A stretch of DNA of 64,000 nucleotides. Source: UTCFX2 sp002050125. GTDB taxonomy: Bacteria; Chloroflexota; Anaerolineae; Anaerolineales; UBA4823. The position numbers and the translations under genes were made by a program. Positions 26,725 to 35,195 of the stretch are shown piece after piece. The stretch is taken from the NCBI GenBank assembly GCA_027494035.1, contig JAOSJQ010000001.1, forward strand, positions 3,590,535-3,654,534, read 5' to 3'. The first letter of the stretch is position 1. Each line of letters begins with the position of its first letter. The notes below the pieces were generated by a model, which worked only from the letters and a program-made list of their open reading frames with translations, ran no database searches and was not told the DNA's origin.

Positions 26725-27600
26725 AGACCTCTTGCAAAAGTCATGATTTTGCATGAAGTTCCAGATTGTAAATAGCAGCAATCAGATTGAAGCGTAAACT
26801 GAAGCGTTTACGTCGATTACGATAACGGTCACTCAAGATATGGAAGACCTTCAATCGTCCGATAATATGTTCACAGAAGATGCGTTGGCCTGCCAGTTGT
26901 CGGTTAGCAGCTTTTTGCTCACGAGTGAGCGGATGGAGTTTGGATTTCTTAGCCGGTATCTGACTATTGGCATGCAGCTTGGTCAAACCCAGGTAGCCCG
27001 TATCAGCTAAACACCGAATGCCTTGAGCCATGCCAACAGAGCTCTCTTTGAACAAATGGAAATCATGAGTGCTGCCATTGCCAAAGGCTGTGGCTATGAT
27101 TTCCAGGGTACGTTGATTGACGATCACTTGAGCCTTCTGTGTATGTCGCTTCTTTTTGCCACTGTAGTGTTGACGCTGCTTTTTTCGGACGCTCAATTGG
27201 CTGCTCTGTAGCATCCACAATGACCACCTCAATCACCGTATCACTGGGTTGGAGGGCCTTCTTGCCAGGTAATCGAAATTGACCCGAATTCATGAGTGCA
27301 TCTTCGACTTTCTGGATTGTCCGACATACCGATGCTTCGCTGATACCATAGGCTTGTGCGATATGAAATTGGGTCCGATATTCTCGCCAATACATCAAGG
27401 TCATCAGCAATTGGTCCGCTCGGCTCAATTTGGGCGGACGTCCAAAGTTGGGCATCTCCGCTTCCAATACCTTCACCATTAGAAGAAACGTTTGGTGCTC
27501 AACACCTGTCAACCGCTTGAAGTCTTGTTCGTCCCGTTCTTTGATCTCTTCGTATCTCATGTGCCTATTATGGCACAGTTTCCACTTATGCAAGAGGTCT
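26725..27600 (-). mobile_element. IS5-family insertion sequence (876 bp)
   Basis: Terminal inverted repeats are visible: AGACCTCTTGCAAAAGT at 26725-26741 and the reverse complement of AGACCTCTTGCATAAGT at 27584-27600, 16 of 17 positions matching. The flanks carry a direct repeat, ATT at 26722-26724 and 27601-27603; if the element is taken one base shorter at each end, the repeat is TA. The transposase gene fills it on the minus strand. It lies between the S41 peptidase and the ECF transporter ATPase genes. Confidence 0.93.
26741..27560 (-). CDS. IS5-family transposase in two frames (orfA/orfB)
   Basis: The first frame (27063-27560, start ATG at 27560 inside the element) holds the helix-turn-helix (YGISEASVCRTIQKVEDAL) and the first catalytic Asp in VVIVDATEQPIERPKK. 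The second frame (to 26741) holds CLADTGYLGL with the second Asp and FCEHIIGRLKVFHILSD with the Glu. They join by a +1 shift at the six-A run (plus-strand T6, 27180-27185), reading AAA-AAG. This may be programmed frameshifting, known in part of this family, or one of the homopolymer errors seen elsewhere in the window. The DDE triad is complete. Confidence 0.88.
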
Positions 27601-27688
27601 ATTATCATCAGGCAACTGAAATAACACTAAGTTGGTTAAATCGCCAGATAAGATTATCACATTTAGGTTAGAAATATATAAACAACGC

Positions 27689-28489
27689 TCATGAATCGCG
27701 TAAGACCCGAATGAAGTCATCCGGCGTGCACACAACGGGCGAAAAACCGAGCTTTTGCGCCAACCGGGTTAGTTGCGGCTGCTCAACGTATGAGGAGGCA
27801 AGGGTTTCTCTTTGCGCGACCACCTCGTGGATCGGCCCGTCCAAAATCACTTTTCCGTTTCGCATCACAACCATTCTCTCAAAATTCTCAGCGCAAAAAT
27901 CGATATCATGCGAGATGGCGATGATCGTCTTCCCAGAGCTATGCAACGCATGGATAATGCGCGAGATGCGTTCAATGCTGACTGCATCCTGACCAGTGGT
28001 GGGTTCGTCAAGCACCACGATGGGCGTGTCCATCGCCAGGATTGAAGCCAAGGCAACCATTTTCCGCCAGGCGGGCGAGAGGTCATAGGGGTTCTGCGCT
28101 TCTTTGCCGCGCAGTTCGGTGAGTTCCAGCGCTGAGGCAATAAGTCCCTCAATTTTCACAGGTTCGAATTTCAGGCTCTGGGGACCAAATTGGATTTCTT
28201 CTCTTACAGTCCGGCAAAATAGCTGATCGTCTGGGTTTTGAAAGACGAACCCAATCCGTTTGGCTAATTCTGCAATCGTATGCTGGCGTGTGTCCCAGCC
28301 TCCTATCTGCACCGTACCGCTTGTTGGGAGCAGCAATCCGTTCAGGTGCTTAACGAGCGTGGTCTTGCCGGCGCCATTCTGACCGACGATCGCAACCAGC
28401 GAGCCAGTTGGGATTTCCAGCGTGACACCCTCCAGCGCTGCGACGCCGTTTGGATAATTGAAAATCAGCTCTTCGATCTCGATGTTCAC
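27689..28489 (-). CDS. ECF transporter ATPase (second subunit) with degenerate signature motif
   Basis: The 266-residue ABC ATPase has Walker A GQNGAGKTTL (about residue 37), Q-loop FVFQNPDDQLFC with the CbiO/EcfA-type extended Q-loop, Walker B PIVVLDEPTTGQD and the switch His in AISHD. The signature motif, normally LSGGQ or similar, reads DLSPAWRKMVALAS. It would pair with the first ATPase to power an ECF transporter. Its start overlaps the first ATPase gene by ATGA (28486-28489). It is the last gene of the ECF operon. Confidence 0.9.
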   Translation of the reverse strand: MNIEIEELIFNYPNGVAALEGVTLEIPTGSLVAIVGQNGAGKTTLVKHLNGLLLPTSGTVQIGGWDTRQHTIAELAKRIGFVFQNPDDQLFCRTVREEIQFGPQSLKFEPVKIEGLIASALELTELRGKEAQNPYDLSPAWRKMVALASILAMDTPIVVLDEPTTGQDAVSIERISRIIHALHSSGKTIIAISHDIDFCAENFERMVVMRNGKVILDGPIHEVVAQRETLASSYVEQPQLTRLAQKLGFSPVVCTPDDFIRVLRDS

Positions 28490-29337
28490 GGGATAATCTC
28501 CCTGAAACCTTCGATGCTTTCATCCAATGTCACAGGCATTCGCCGCCCCTCAAGCCACAGGTTTTCCTGCAGGGCGCGCCGCGCCACCTGGGTGTAACGC
28601 GAGATCCCAACCCCATGTTTGGGCAGTTCGGAGGAGCTAAACACTTCCTGGGGCGTGCCGAGCTTGATAATCTGTCCCGCGGACAGCGCCAGGACCCGAT
28701 CGGCATATTCTGCCAGCCATTCGACTTTGTGCTCCGCCATGACGATCGTCATCCCCTGCAAAGCCATCTCTTTAATCACTTGAAACACTTCCTGAGATCC
28801 AATGGGGTCCAGTTGGGAGGTTGGCTCGTCCAGCACCAATATTTGGGGCTTCATCACCAGGATCGACGCCAAAGCGACACGCTGTTGCTGCCCGCCTGAA
28901 AGCGCGTAGGGTGAGCGGTCACGTAAATCCGCGATCCTCGTCCGGCGGATGATTTCGTCCACGCGTTCGCGCATTTCCTGTGGGTCCACCCCCAGGTTCT
29001 CCAATCCAAATGCAATCTCTTCGTACACGGTGAACTTCGAACCCGAGATTTGGTTAAAGGGGTTTTGGAAGACCAATCCCACTTTCTGAACGCAGGTGCC
29101 CAGATTTGCCTTGGTAGGATCCATCCCCGCGACGTTCACCGAGCCAGCCAGCTCGCCTTTGAAGAAATGGGGAATAAATCCCGAAATCGTATAGCACAGC
29201 GTGGATTTCCCCGCCCCGTTCGCGCCGACGATTGCCAGGAACTCGCCTTCCTCGACTTCTAAATCGATGCTTTGAAGCGCAGGCGTTTCAGAAAGCGGGT
29301 AGTGATAAGTTAAATTCTTGAGCTCAATGACAGCCAA
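28486..29337 (-). CDS. ECF transporter ATPase (first subunit)
   Basis: The 283-residue protein has a complete ABC ATPase set: Walker A VGANGAGKSTLC, GLVFQNPFNQISG, signature ALSGGQQQRVALAS, Walker B ILVLDEPTSQLDP and switch His in MAEHK. It overlaps the end of ecfT by 28 bases and the start of the second ATPase by 4 bases. Together they form the two-ATPase energising module of an ECF vitamin/nutrient importer. Confidence 0.92.
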   Translation of the reverse strand: MAVIELKNLTYHYPLSETPALQSIDLEVEEGEFLAIVGANGAGKSTLCYTISGFIPHFFKGELAGSVNVAGMDPTKANLGTCVQKVGLVFQNPFNQISGSKFTVYEEIAFGLENLGVDPQEMRERVDEIIRRTRIADLRDRSPYALSGGQQQRVALASILVMKPQILVLDEPTSQLDPIGSQEVFQVIKEMALQGMTIVMAEHKVEWLAEYADRVLALSAGQIIKLGTPQEVFSSSELPKHGVGISRYTQVARRALQENLWLEGRRMPVTLDESIEGFREIIP

Positions 29338-30104
29338 ATTCGATATCCTATTGTGATGATAGCCACCGCCGCCAAAAACCAGCGCAGGATCGCCTCAGCC
29401 GGGCTGTCTGGGATTTCGACCAGGCTGGTCTTTTCGACCGGCAACGTGAACGCCCGCGCTTCAATTGCTATCGCTCTTTCTTCGACATCCACCAAAGAGC
29501 TGAAAACCAAGGGACCAACCAGCGGCAGCAGAGAGCGGATGCGGTTGATCAGGTTCCCGCCCGTGTCGAGGCCGCGTGAGCGTTGAGCGTCTTGTATGGT
29601 CGCTGCTTTTGCCTGCATCTGGGGGATGATCTGCAGGGTTGAAGTAATAATAAAACTCAACGAGGCCGGCACTCCGCGCCTTGCCAGGTCGCTCATCAAC
29701 GCGCTCGGATGGGTGGTCAAGAGCAGCAACAAGAACGACGAAACCATCACCAGGATGCGCGTGGCTGTCCGGAAAGCAAACACCACCCCCTCCGAGGTAA
29801 CAGAAAAAATCCAAATGCCAAATAATTCCGTTTTTCCGCCAGGGTAGAAAAGGCTTTGCATCACAAAAAGGAAGGCAAACAAAGGCAGCAACAAACGAAT
29901 CGATGTCTGGATAAATTCCTTTCCAACTTTTCCCAGAAAACTGAGCGGTACCAGCACCAGAAAATTAATCGTGATCGGCAGGAATAAGCCCGGGCAGAAA
30001 AACGCAATAATAATCAGGCTGAATGCCAACGTCAGCTTGGTCAGCGGGTTCAGGCTATGTATCCTGCTCTCGCGTGGAATAAAAAACGACATACGTTCCG
30101 GCAT
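29310..30104 (-). CDS. ECF transporter transmembrane subunit EcfT
   Basis: EcfT couples the ATPases to the substrate-binding S component. The protein has about five membrane helices and the two cytoplasmic coupling motifs: AQRSRGLDTG (about residue 185) and IEARAFTLP (about residue 225), the X-R-G/X-R-A type. I start it at ATG 30104 (PERMSFFIP); the longer open frame to 30167 adds a non-family extension. It lies about 100 bases after the S component gene. Confidence 0.88.
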   Translation of the reverse strand: MPERMSFFIPRESRIHSLNPLTKLTLAFSLIIIAFFCPGLFLPITINFLVLVPLSFLGKVGKEFIQTSIRLLLPLFAFLFVMQSLFYPGGKTELFGIWIFSVTSEGVVFAFRTATRILVMVSSFLLLLLTTHPSALMSDLARRGVPASLSFIITSTLQIIPQMQAKAATIQDAQRSRGLDTGGNLINRIRSLLPLVGPLVFSSLVDVEERAIAIEARAFTLPVEKTSLVEIPDSPAEAILRWFLAAVAIITIGYRIWLSLSSRI

Positions 30105-30205
30105 TTTATATTTCCCAATCTCGACAGGGGTCTGTATTATAAAACAGACCCCTGCGAAGCACAGCAATAGAACACAAAGTGAAAATCCTGGCGCTCAGCC
30201 TCTAG

Positions 30206-30814
30206 TTAGCGGCTACTCGACCCCATAATGTTTTCTGGACGCGGAAAGCGCGCCAGGTAACGCGCGGAAAGCCCTTTGATAATCGCAAAAGCCAGCAAAC
30301 AGGTCGCAATTTTATCGATGGGTTCAACCAGGAAATTAGTGCTCAACACCGCCGTCATCAGATCCCGCCCCGATTGGAGCAAAAAGGCTGTGATGAAGGA
30401 AGAGCCGCTGGCAGTGATCCCGCCATACAGGTACACTTGAATAGGGGACGAAATCGCCGCGGCGGCAAGCGAGACCAGGATGCCCGCGATGATCACCTTC
30501 CACCAGGCGCGGAAGAGACCTCCGACTGCACACCAGCCGGCGACGAAACCAATGACCAAGGCGACTGGAAACCAAGGGAAGGCATTTGGATCGATCAGCA
30601 GACCCCAGATGATGTTCGAGAGCGTACCGGTCAGCGCCCCCGCCCAGGGACCGCAGATCGCGGCAACCAGCACCGTTCCAATCGAATCCAGGTAAACCGG
30701 CAGTTTGAGCAAAGAGACAATCTGCCCGATCACCACGTTGATCGCAATCGCGACTGGGATCATCACCAGCGTCATCGTGTTGAAATCTCTCTTAATCGAA
30801 TCAATCAGTTTCAC
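30206..30814 (-). CDS. ECF transporter substrate-binding S component
   Basis: The 202-residue, strongly hydrophobic protein has about six membrane helices and the ECF-S pattern: VYLDSIGTVLVAAICGPWAG near residue 40 and GALTGTLSNIIWGL, a short Pro/Trp loop (AFPWFP) and a C-terminal YLARFPRP. It determines substrate specificity. Its neighbours, a nucleoside hydrolase and a HAD nucleotidase, suggest a nucleoside, nucleobase or related compound; the S family itself does not reveal this. The start has AAAGGAGGATGA immediately upstream. Confidence 0.87.
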   Translation of the reverse strand: MKLIDSIKRDFNTMTLVMIPVAIAINVVIGQIVSLLKLPVYLDSIGTVLVAAICGPWAGALTGTLSNIIWGLLIDPNAFPWFPVALVIGFVAGWCAVGGLFRAWWKVIIAGILVSLAAAAISSPIQVYLYGGITASGSSFITAFLLQSGRDLMTAVLSTNFLVEPIDKIATCLLAFAIIKGLSARYLARFPRPENIMGSSSR

Positions 30815-30907
30815 TTCATCCTCCTTTACAAAAATATGATTAATAACCGAACTTCCTTGCGCCTATCTCCGGGTCTTAAAAAATCAAATCTTCAGCTTTA
30901 CACCTCC

Positions 30908-31873
30908 TCACTCGGGGATCATCCGGCATAAATCCGCTGCCCGCTCCAGAAAGAATTCGATGAACTGGCGGGCTTGCACCCTCAGCGCCACGTCCATATT
31001 CGGCGGGTTTTGGCTGATGCGATAAAAATCCGCAAAAGTCTTCCCCATCGAGACGCCCCCCGATATATCCACATCGACAAATAATTCCTCGGTCGTCACA
31101 AAATGCGGCGCAATCGTCAGCGCCAATGCCAGCGGGTCGTTGATAATACAGCCGTCGATTTTTTGATACTCGTCGTGAAATTCCATGTAGAACCGCGTCG
31201 CGTCAGCGATAAAGGTCGAGACGGGCGACGGGATGTCCAACAAGCGCTGAACGTCCATGCGGGTGAAGTTCACCTGGTAGGTCACATCTAGCGGCACAAG
31301 CGTGATCGGCAGCCCCGAGTGAAACACAATGTGCGCCGCGTGGGGATCGCAGTATGTGTTGAATTCTGCCAGAGCGGTCGTGTTTCCCTCATGGCGGATT
31401 GCGCCGCCCATAATAATCACCTCGGGGATCTTTTCGACGATCTGCGGGGCTAAGCGCAAAGCGAGCGCCAGGTTGGTCAACGGACCGATGCAAACCAGCG
31501 AAATTTCCCCCGGATGAGCGCTGACTTTCTCGATGATGAACTCCACCGCGTGCTGGCTGGAGGGCTTAGCAACCGGGTATGGCAGCCTGGCGTATCCGAT
31601 CCCCCGCTCGCCGTGGGTCTCTGGAGCGATCAGCAAGGGTTGAACCAACGGTCGGGCTGCGCCGCCAAAAACCGGAAGATCCGACCTGCCAGCCAGTTCG
31701 AGCACACTCAGCGCGTTGATCACGCCGTTCTCCAGCGTGCAGTTGCCGCTCACAACCGTCAGACCCTCAATCTGAAGTTCAGGCGAAGCCACTGCTAAGA
31801 GTATCGCCAGTGAGTCGTCAATGCCCGGGTCGGTATCGATGATGATGCGTTTCTTATCCATAGGGCGGTTCAT
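30908..31873 (-). CDS. Inosine-uridine preferring nucleoside hydrolase
   Basis: The 321-residue protein has the N-terminal Ca2+-binding signature IIIDTDPGIDDSLAILLA (residues 10-27), VSGNCTLENGVINAL, the ETHGERGIGYARLPYP loop and the EFNTYCDPHAAHIVF and CIINDPLALA segments with the catalytic His/Asp. It cleaves ribonucleosides to base and ribose. It is placed between the CoA-transferase-like gene (11 bases) and the ECF S component, so uptake and cleavage are probably coupled. ATG 31861 is an alternative start. Confidence 0.92.
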   Translation of the reverse strand: MNRPMDKKRIIIDTDPGIDDSLAILLAVASPELQIEGLTVVSGNCTLENGVINALSVLELAGRSDLPVFGGAARPLVQPLLIAPETHGERGIGYARLPYPVAKPSSQHAVEFIIEKVSAHPGEISLVCIGPLTNLALALRLAPQIVEKIPEVIIMGGAIRHEGNTTALAEFNTYCDPHAAHIVFHSGLPITLVPLDVTYQVNFTRMDVQRLLDIPSPVSTFIADATRFYMEFHDEYQKIDGCIINDPLALALTIAPHFVTTEELFVDVDISGGVSMGKTFADFYRISQNPPNMDVALRVQARQFIEFFLERAADLCRMIPE

Positions 31874-31884
31874 TCTAGACTATG

Positions 31885-32688
31885 TCAGTTCTGTTCCAAC
31901 CAAGCATCCAGGTATTTTTGGAACGAATTCGGATCTGTCACCCCTTCGCTGTACGCCAGAATCTGCTCTCCATCCATCGGATAAAGGGGATGGCATGAAG
32001 TTGGCAGCGCGCCTCCAGGCGCCAAGACGACATGCTGAACCAGCGGACCAACTAAATCCACCTTGTTGAGCCTGGGCACAATCTCCTCAGCGGTCACAAT
32101 CACGCGGTCAGCGGTGAACATCAACTCCTCATCCACGCCCTTGTTGTCGCCAATCAATGCGTTCCCGTCATAATCAGCCTGGATGGCATGGATCACGGCG
32201 ACGTCGGGGTGAATGGCGGGAAACGCCATCAATTCTTCCCCGCTGTAAGGATCGATCACGGTTTTTACATCGGCGCGCAAGCGCGGCAGATCGGTCCCCA
32301 ACCAGGCACGCGCGGGCATAAAGCCGACCTGCGCTTGCTGGGCGCGCAGTCCAGACGCCAGGCTGGCTTCGGTTTCTTCGAGCACTTCGATCAGACCGTG
32401 GTTAGCGCAATAAGTGAACATCGGCGCCAGACCAAAAATCTCCATGCCAAAATAGCAGCTTCGCACTTTAGCAACCAAGCCAGCCCCAACCAACAGGTCG
32501 CACTCAAAACCAGCCGTGAAAGCCAGCAACGTCAGGTCGTAGGGTTCGCGCTCGGCGCGCCAGCGCTCGAGCAGCGCGCGCACAAAACTCACCGGTCGGC
32601 GGTAGAGTGTAATGCCGCCAATTGCCAATGTGGAGCCTGGCTGTACGAGGCTGGCTGCCTCAGCTAGTGAAATTTGCTTTTCTGCCAA
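31885..32688 (-). CDS. CoA-transferase family I subunit A-like protein
   Basis: The protein reads SLAEAASLVQPGSTLAIGGI at the N terminus, the CoA-binding glycine loop of type I CoA transferases (GctA/AtoD-like), and has the family's GDNKGVDEELMFTADRVIVTAEE region near the middle-to-C-terminal part. No subunit B gene, which would carry the catalytic Glu, is adjacent. I start it at TTG 32688; the frame is open to 32730, but that would overlap the upstream HAD gene by 28 bases with no Shine-Dalgarno. Substrate is unknown; the placement in a nucleoside operon is unusual. Confidence 0.75.
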   Translation of the reverse strand: MAEKQISLAEAASLVQPGSTLAIGGITLYRRPVSFVRALLERWRAEREPYDLTLLAFTAGFECDLLVGAGLVAKVRSCYFGMEIFGLAPMFTYCANHGLIEVLEETEASLASGLRAQQAQVGFMPARAWLGTDLPRLRADVKTVIDPYSGEELMAFPAIHPDVAVIHAIQADYDGNALIGDNKGVDEELMFTADRVIVTAEEIVPRLNKVDLVGPLVQHVVLAPGGALPTSCHPLYPMDGEQILAYSEGVTDPNSFQKYLDAWLEQN

Positions 32689-32702
32689 GCGGCTGCTCTG
32701 AA

Positions 32703-33365
32703 TTATACAAAGAAATTTATATCTTCCCAAAGCTGCGGGAAGATCTGGCGCAAATCTAAAATAGACGACACGACATAATCTGCTTGGCGCTGGTCGGCGT
32801 GGTTGCGGCGGATGAGGATCGTCGTCATCCCCAAGCGCTTAGCGGTTGCCAGATTCTCCGTTGAATCATCCAGCATCGCACAATCCTGCGGCGCGGGGTC
32901 GCCTGCCAGCGCCAGCGCCCGTTGGTATGCCTCAAGTTCGGGCTTGCACGCAAAGCCTATCTCTCGCACATCTATAATACCATCAAAACATCCCTGGATG
33001 TCGAGCGCCTCGAGCACCCTCCTGGCGTGACCCGAGTCTGCATTCGTAAAAATGAACCGCCGTTGCGGCAGCTCCCTCAGGAATTTTCGTAATTCGGGTT
33101 GGGGCTGCAAGTACTCTTCGAGCGGCAAATCGTGAACATAAGCCAGATAATCGTCCGCATCTACCTGGTGGTGTTTCTGCAAGCCGCGCAGGGTTGTCCC
33201 ATAAGTCTTGAAGTAATGCTCCCTTAACTTAGGGATGACATCAACCGGCAAACCCAAACGCTCAGCCATGTACGCGCTCATACGGCTGCGAATTGCCTGC
33301 CATAAACCGTTCCCATTCGGGTATAAGGTGTCGTCCAGATCGAAAAACAAAGTAGTAATCGGCAT
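32703..33365 (-). CDS. HAD-family hydrolase, pyrimidine 5'-nucleotidase type
   Basis: This 220-residue HAD protein has motif I FFDLDDTLYPNGNGLW, motif II FIFTNAD, motif III Lys in ACKPELEAYQ, and motif IV AMLDDSTENLATAKRLG. The DLDDTLYP form with following helical cap matches the Sdt1/Phm8 pyrimidine 5'-nucleotidase subfamily. It would dephosphorylate UMP or CMP to nucleosides, which the downstream nucleoside hydrolase could cleave. A TATAAT hexamer stands 6 bases before the ATG, so the message is probably leaderless. It is the first gene of the run reaching the ECF ATPases. Confidence 0.85.
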   Translation of the reverse strand: MPITTLFFDLDDTLYPNGNGLWQAIRSRMSAYMAERLGLPVDVIPKLREHYFKTYGTTLRGLQKHHQVDADDYLAYVHDLPLEEYLQPQPELRKFLRELPQRRFIFTNADSGHARRVLEALDIQGCFDGIIDVREIGFACKPELEAYQRALALAGDPAPQDCAMLDDSTENLATAKRLGMTTILIRRNHADQRQADYVVSSILDLRQIFPQLWEDINFFV

Positions 33366-33385
33366 ATGGATATTATAATGTCATC
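33366..33385. promoter_or_regulatory. Shared back-to-back leaderless promoter (mutL / HAD gene)
   Basis: The palindrome ATTATAAT (33372-33379) contains TATAAT on both strands. The plus-strand copy (33374-33379) ends exactly 6 bases before the mutL ATG (33386). The minus-strand copy (33372-33377) ends exactly 6 bases before the HAD ATG (33365). Transcription would start at or next to each A of ATG. No consensus -35 is evident on either side. Confidence 0.65.
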
Positions 33386-35179
33386 ATGACCATTCACATC
33401 TTATCTTCCGAGGTTGCCTCGCAAATCGCCGCCGGTGAAGTTGTCGAACGCACGGCATCGGTTGTGAAAGAGTTGGTTGAAAACTCGCTCGATGCAGGGG
33501 CTGACGACATCCGCATCCTGGTGAAGGATGCCGGTCGCAGTTTGATCGAGGTCAGCGACAATGGCAAGGGCATCCCCGCTGAAGAAATCTCGCTCACGGT
33601 CGAGCGCCACGCCACAAGCAAGCTGAGCCAGGTAGATGATCTGCTTACGATCAAGACCCTGGGGTTTCGCGGCGAAGCCCTCGCCTCGATCGGCTCGATC
33701 TCTCACCTGACAATCACCAGCCGGTGCGCTGATCAGGAACTCGGCGCTACGCTCCAGGTGGAGGGCGGTCGCATTTCAACCACCCAGCCCTATGGCGGAC
33801 CGGTGGGGACGCTGGTTCGCGTGGAGAATCTCTTTTTCAACGTGCCAGCGCGCTTGAAATTCCAAAAAACCGATCAAACCGAACGGCGAGTGATCAACAA
33901 CCTGGCTGCGCGCTATGCAATTGCGTATCCCTCCGTCCGCTTCCACATGACCCTGGACGAACGTCTGGCATTACAAACGAACGGCAGCGGCAGCCGCCGG
34001 GAGGTCTTAAGCGCTCTGTACGACCCGCAGACCGCGCGCCAAATGCTCGAAGTGATCTATCAAGATCAGAAATTGAAGGTAAGCGGTTTTATCAGCCCAA
34101 CCTCGATCAGCCGTCCGCACCGGCGTGAGATTCACTTCTTTGTCAACGGGCGACCAGTTCAAGAGGCGGCGCTAAGCGCTGCCGTAGTCAAAGGTTTCCA
34201 CACCTTGCTGATGGTCGGGCGTTATCCGCTGGCGGTGCTTTTTATTGAAATGGATCCACAACTGGTGGATGTAAATGTCCATCCCACCAAAGCCGAGGTC
34301 CGGTTTCGCGAACCCGATCGGATTTTTTTAGCTCTGCAAAGCGCTGTTCGCCGAGCGCTGTTAGCCAACAACCCCGTGCAAAACCTCACGGACGCCATTC
34401 ACTGGAACAATCAGCCGGATTGGGAGAGCGAGGCTGGCATCGAGACGACCGCGCCGCCGTGGGAACAAGACGCGGGCGCAGCAGGGTTCGTCGCGGGCTC
34501 ATCAACAGCCTGGAACAGAGGAAATCAAATCGATTCCCCCACACAAGCAGACAGACCATCGGCAGCAATCGAGCAGGGAACCATTCCAAACCTGCGCGTT
34601 CCAATCCTGCGCCCGGTGGGTCAGATTGCCTCGGCATATCTGGTTGCTGAAAGCCCGGACGGTCTCTACCTGATCGACCAACACGCAGCTCACGAGCGGG
34701 TGCTTTTCGAACGCTTCATCAACCACGGCGAGGACCCCTTGCCATCGCAGATCCTGCTGCAACCCGTTACGCTCGAACTGAATTCAGCAACCGCAAAGCT
34801 CATCGAAGAACAAATTCCCAGCCTCAATCAACTGGGTTTCCTGATCGAACCTTTCGGACCGAACACGTTTCTCATCCGCCGCATTCCGGCGATTCTAACC
34901 GGCAGCGACCCGGCTGAGGTGTTAAGATCGCTCGTGGAAGACTTCGAGGAGGACGAGTCCCTGCTGCAAAATCAGCGCGAAGCCCGCTTGATTGCCAGGA
35001 TCTGTAAGCGTTCCGCAATTAAAGCCGGGACGATTCTTTCGCCAGAGGAACAGCGCGCTTTATTATCCGATCTGGAAAGCTGCCAGTCACCCCGCACCTG
35101 CCCTCACGGACGACCAACCATGATCCATTTATCCGTGGATCTTTTAGAGCGCCAGTTTGGACGCCGGGGCGCCCGTTAA
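33386..35179 (+). CDS. mutL: DNA mismatch repair protein MutL
   Basis: MutL links mismatch recognition by MutS to strand incision. The GHKL ATPase part has ELVENSLDAGA, VSDNGKGIP and TLGFRGEALASIGS; the transducer domain follows, then a variable linker (about 330-405). The C-terminal domain carries the endonuclease motif DQHAAHERVLFE and the zinc-site CPHGRPT, so this is the nicking type of MutL found in bacteria without MutH. Length 597 is normal. No mutS is in the window. The start is leaderless (TATAAT 6 bases upstream). Confidence 0.95.
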   Translation: MTIHILSSEVASQIAAGEVVERTASVVKELVENSLDAGADDIRILVKDAGRSLIEVSDNGKGIPAEEISLTVERHATSKLSQVDDLLTIKTLGFRGEALASIGSISHLTITSRCADQELGATLQVEGGRISTTQPYGGPVGTLVRVENLFFNVPARLKFQKTDQTERRVINNLAARYAIAYPSVRFHMTLDERLALQTNGSGSRREVLSALYDPQTARQMLEVIYQDQKLKVSGFISPTSISRPHRREIHFFVNGRPVQEAALSAAVVKGFHTLLMVGRYPLAVLFIEMDPQLVDVNVHPTKAEVRFREPDRIFLALQSAVRRALLANNPVQNLTDAIHWNNQPDWESEAGIETTAPPWEQDAGAAGFVAGSSTAWNRGNQIDSPTQADRPSAAIEQGTIPNLRVPILRPVGQIASAYLVAESPDGLYLIDQHAAHERVLFERFINHGEDPLPSQILLQPVTLELNSATAKLIEEQIPSLNQLGFLIEPFGPNTFLIRRIPAILTGSDPAEVLRSLVEDFEEDESLLQNQREARLIARICKRSAIKAGTILSPEEQRALLSDLESCQSPRTCPHGRPTMIHLSVDLLERQFGRRGAR

Positions 35180-35195
35180 CCCGCAGCCGGTTAAC
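35175..35195. other. Inverted repeat between convergent mutL and Sir2 genes
   Basis: GTTAACC (35175-35181) and GGTTAAC (35189-35195) form a 7-bp stem over a 7-base loop in the 16-base gap, overlapping the mutL stop. There is no T run, so a terminator role is only a guess. Confidence 0.35.

Noticed and set aside
30815..30907. Possible riboswitch before the ECF S component gene
   Set aside because: The gap is only 93 bases, within an operon, and I could not form a stable conserved fold; only a Shine-Dalgarno is clear.
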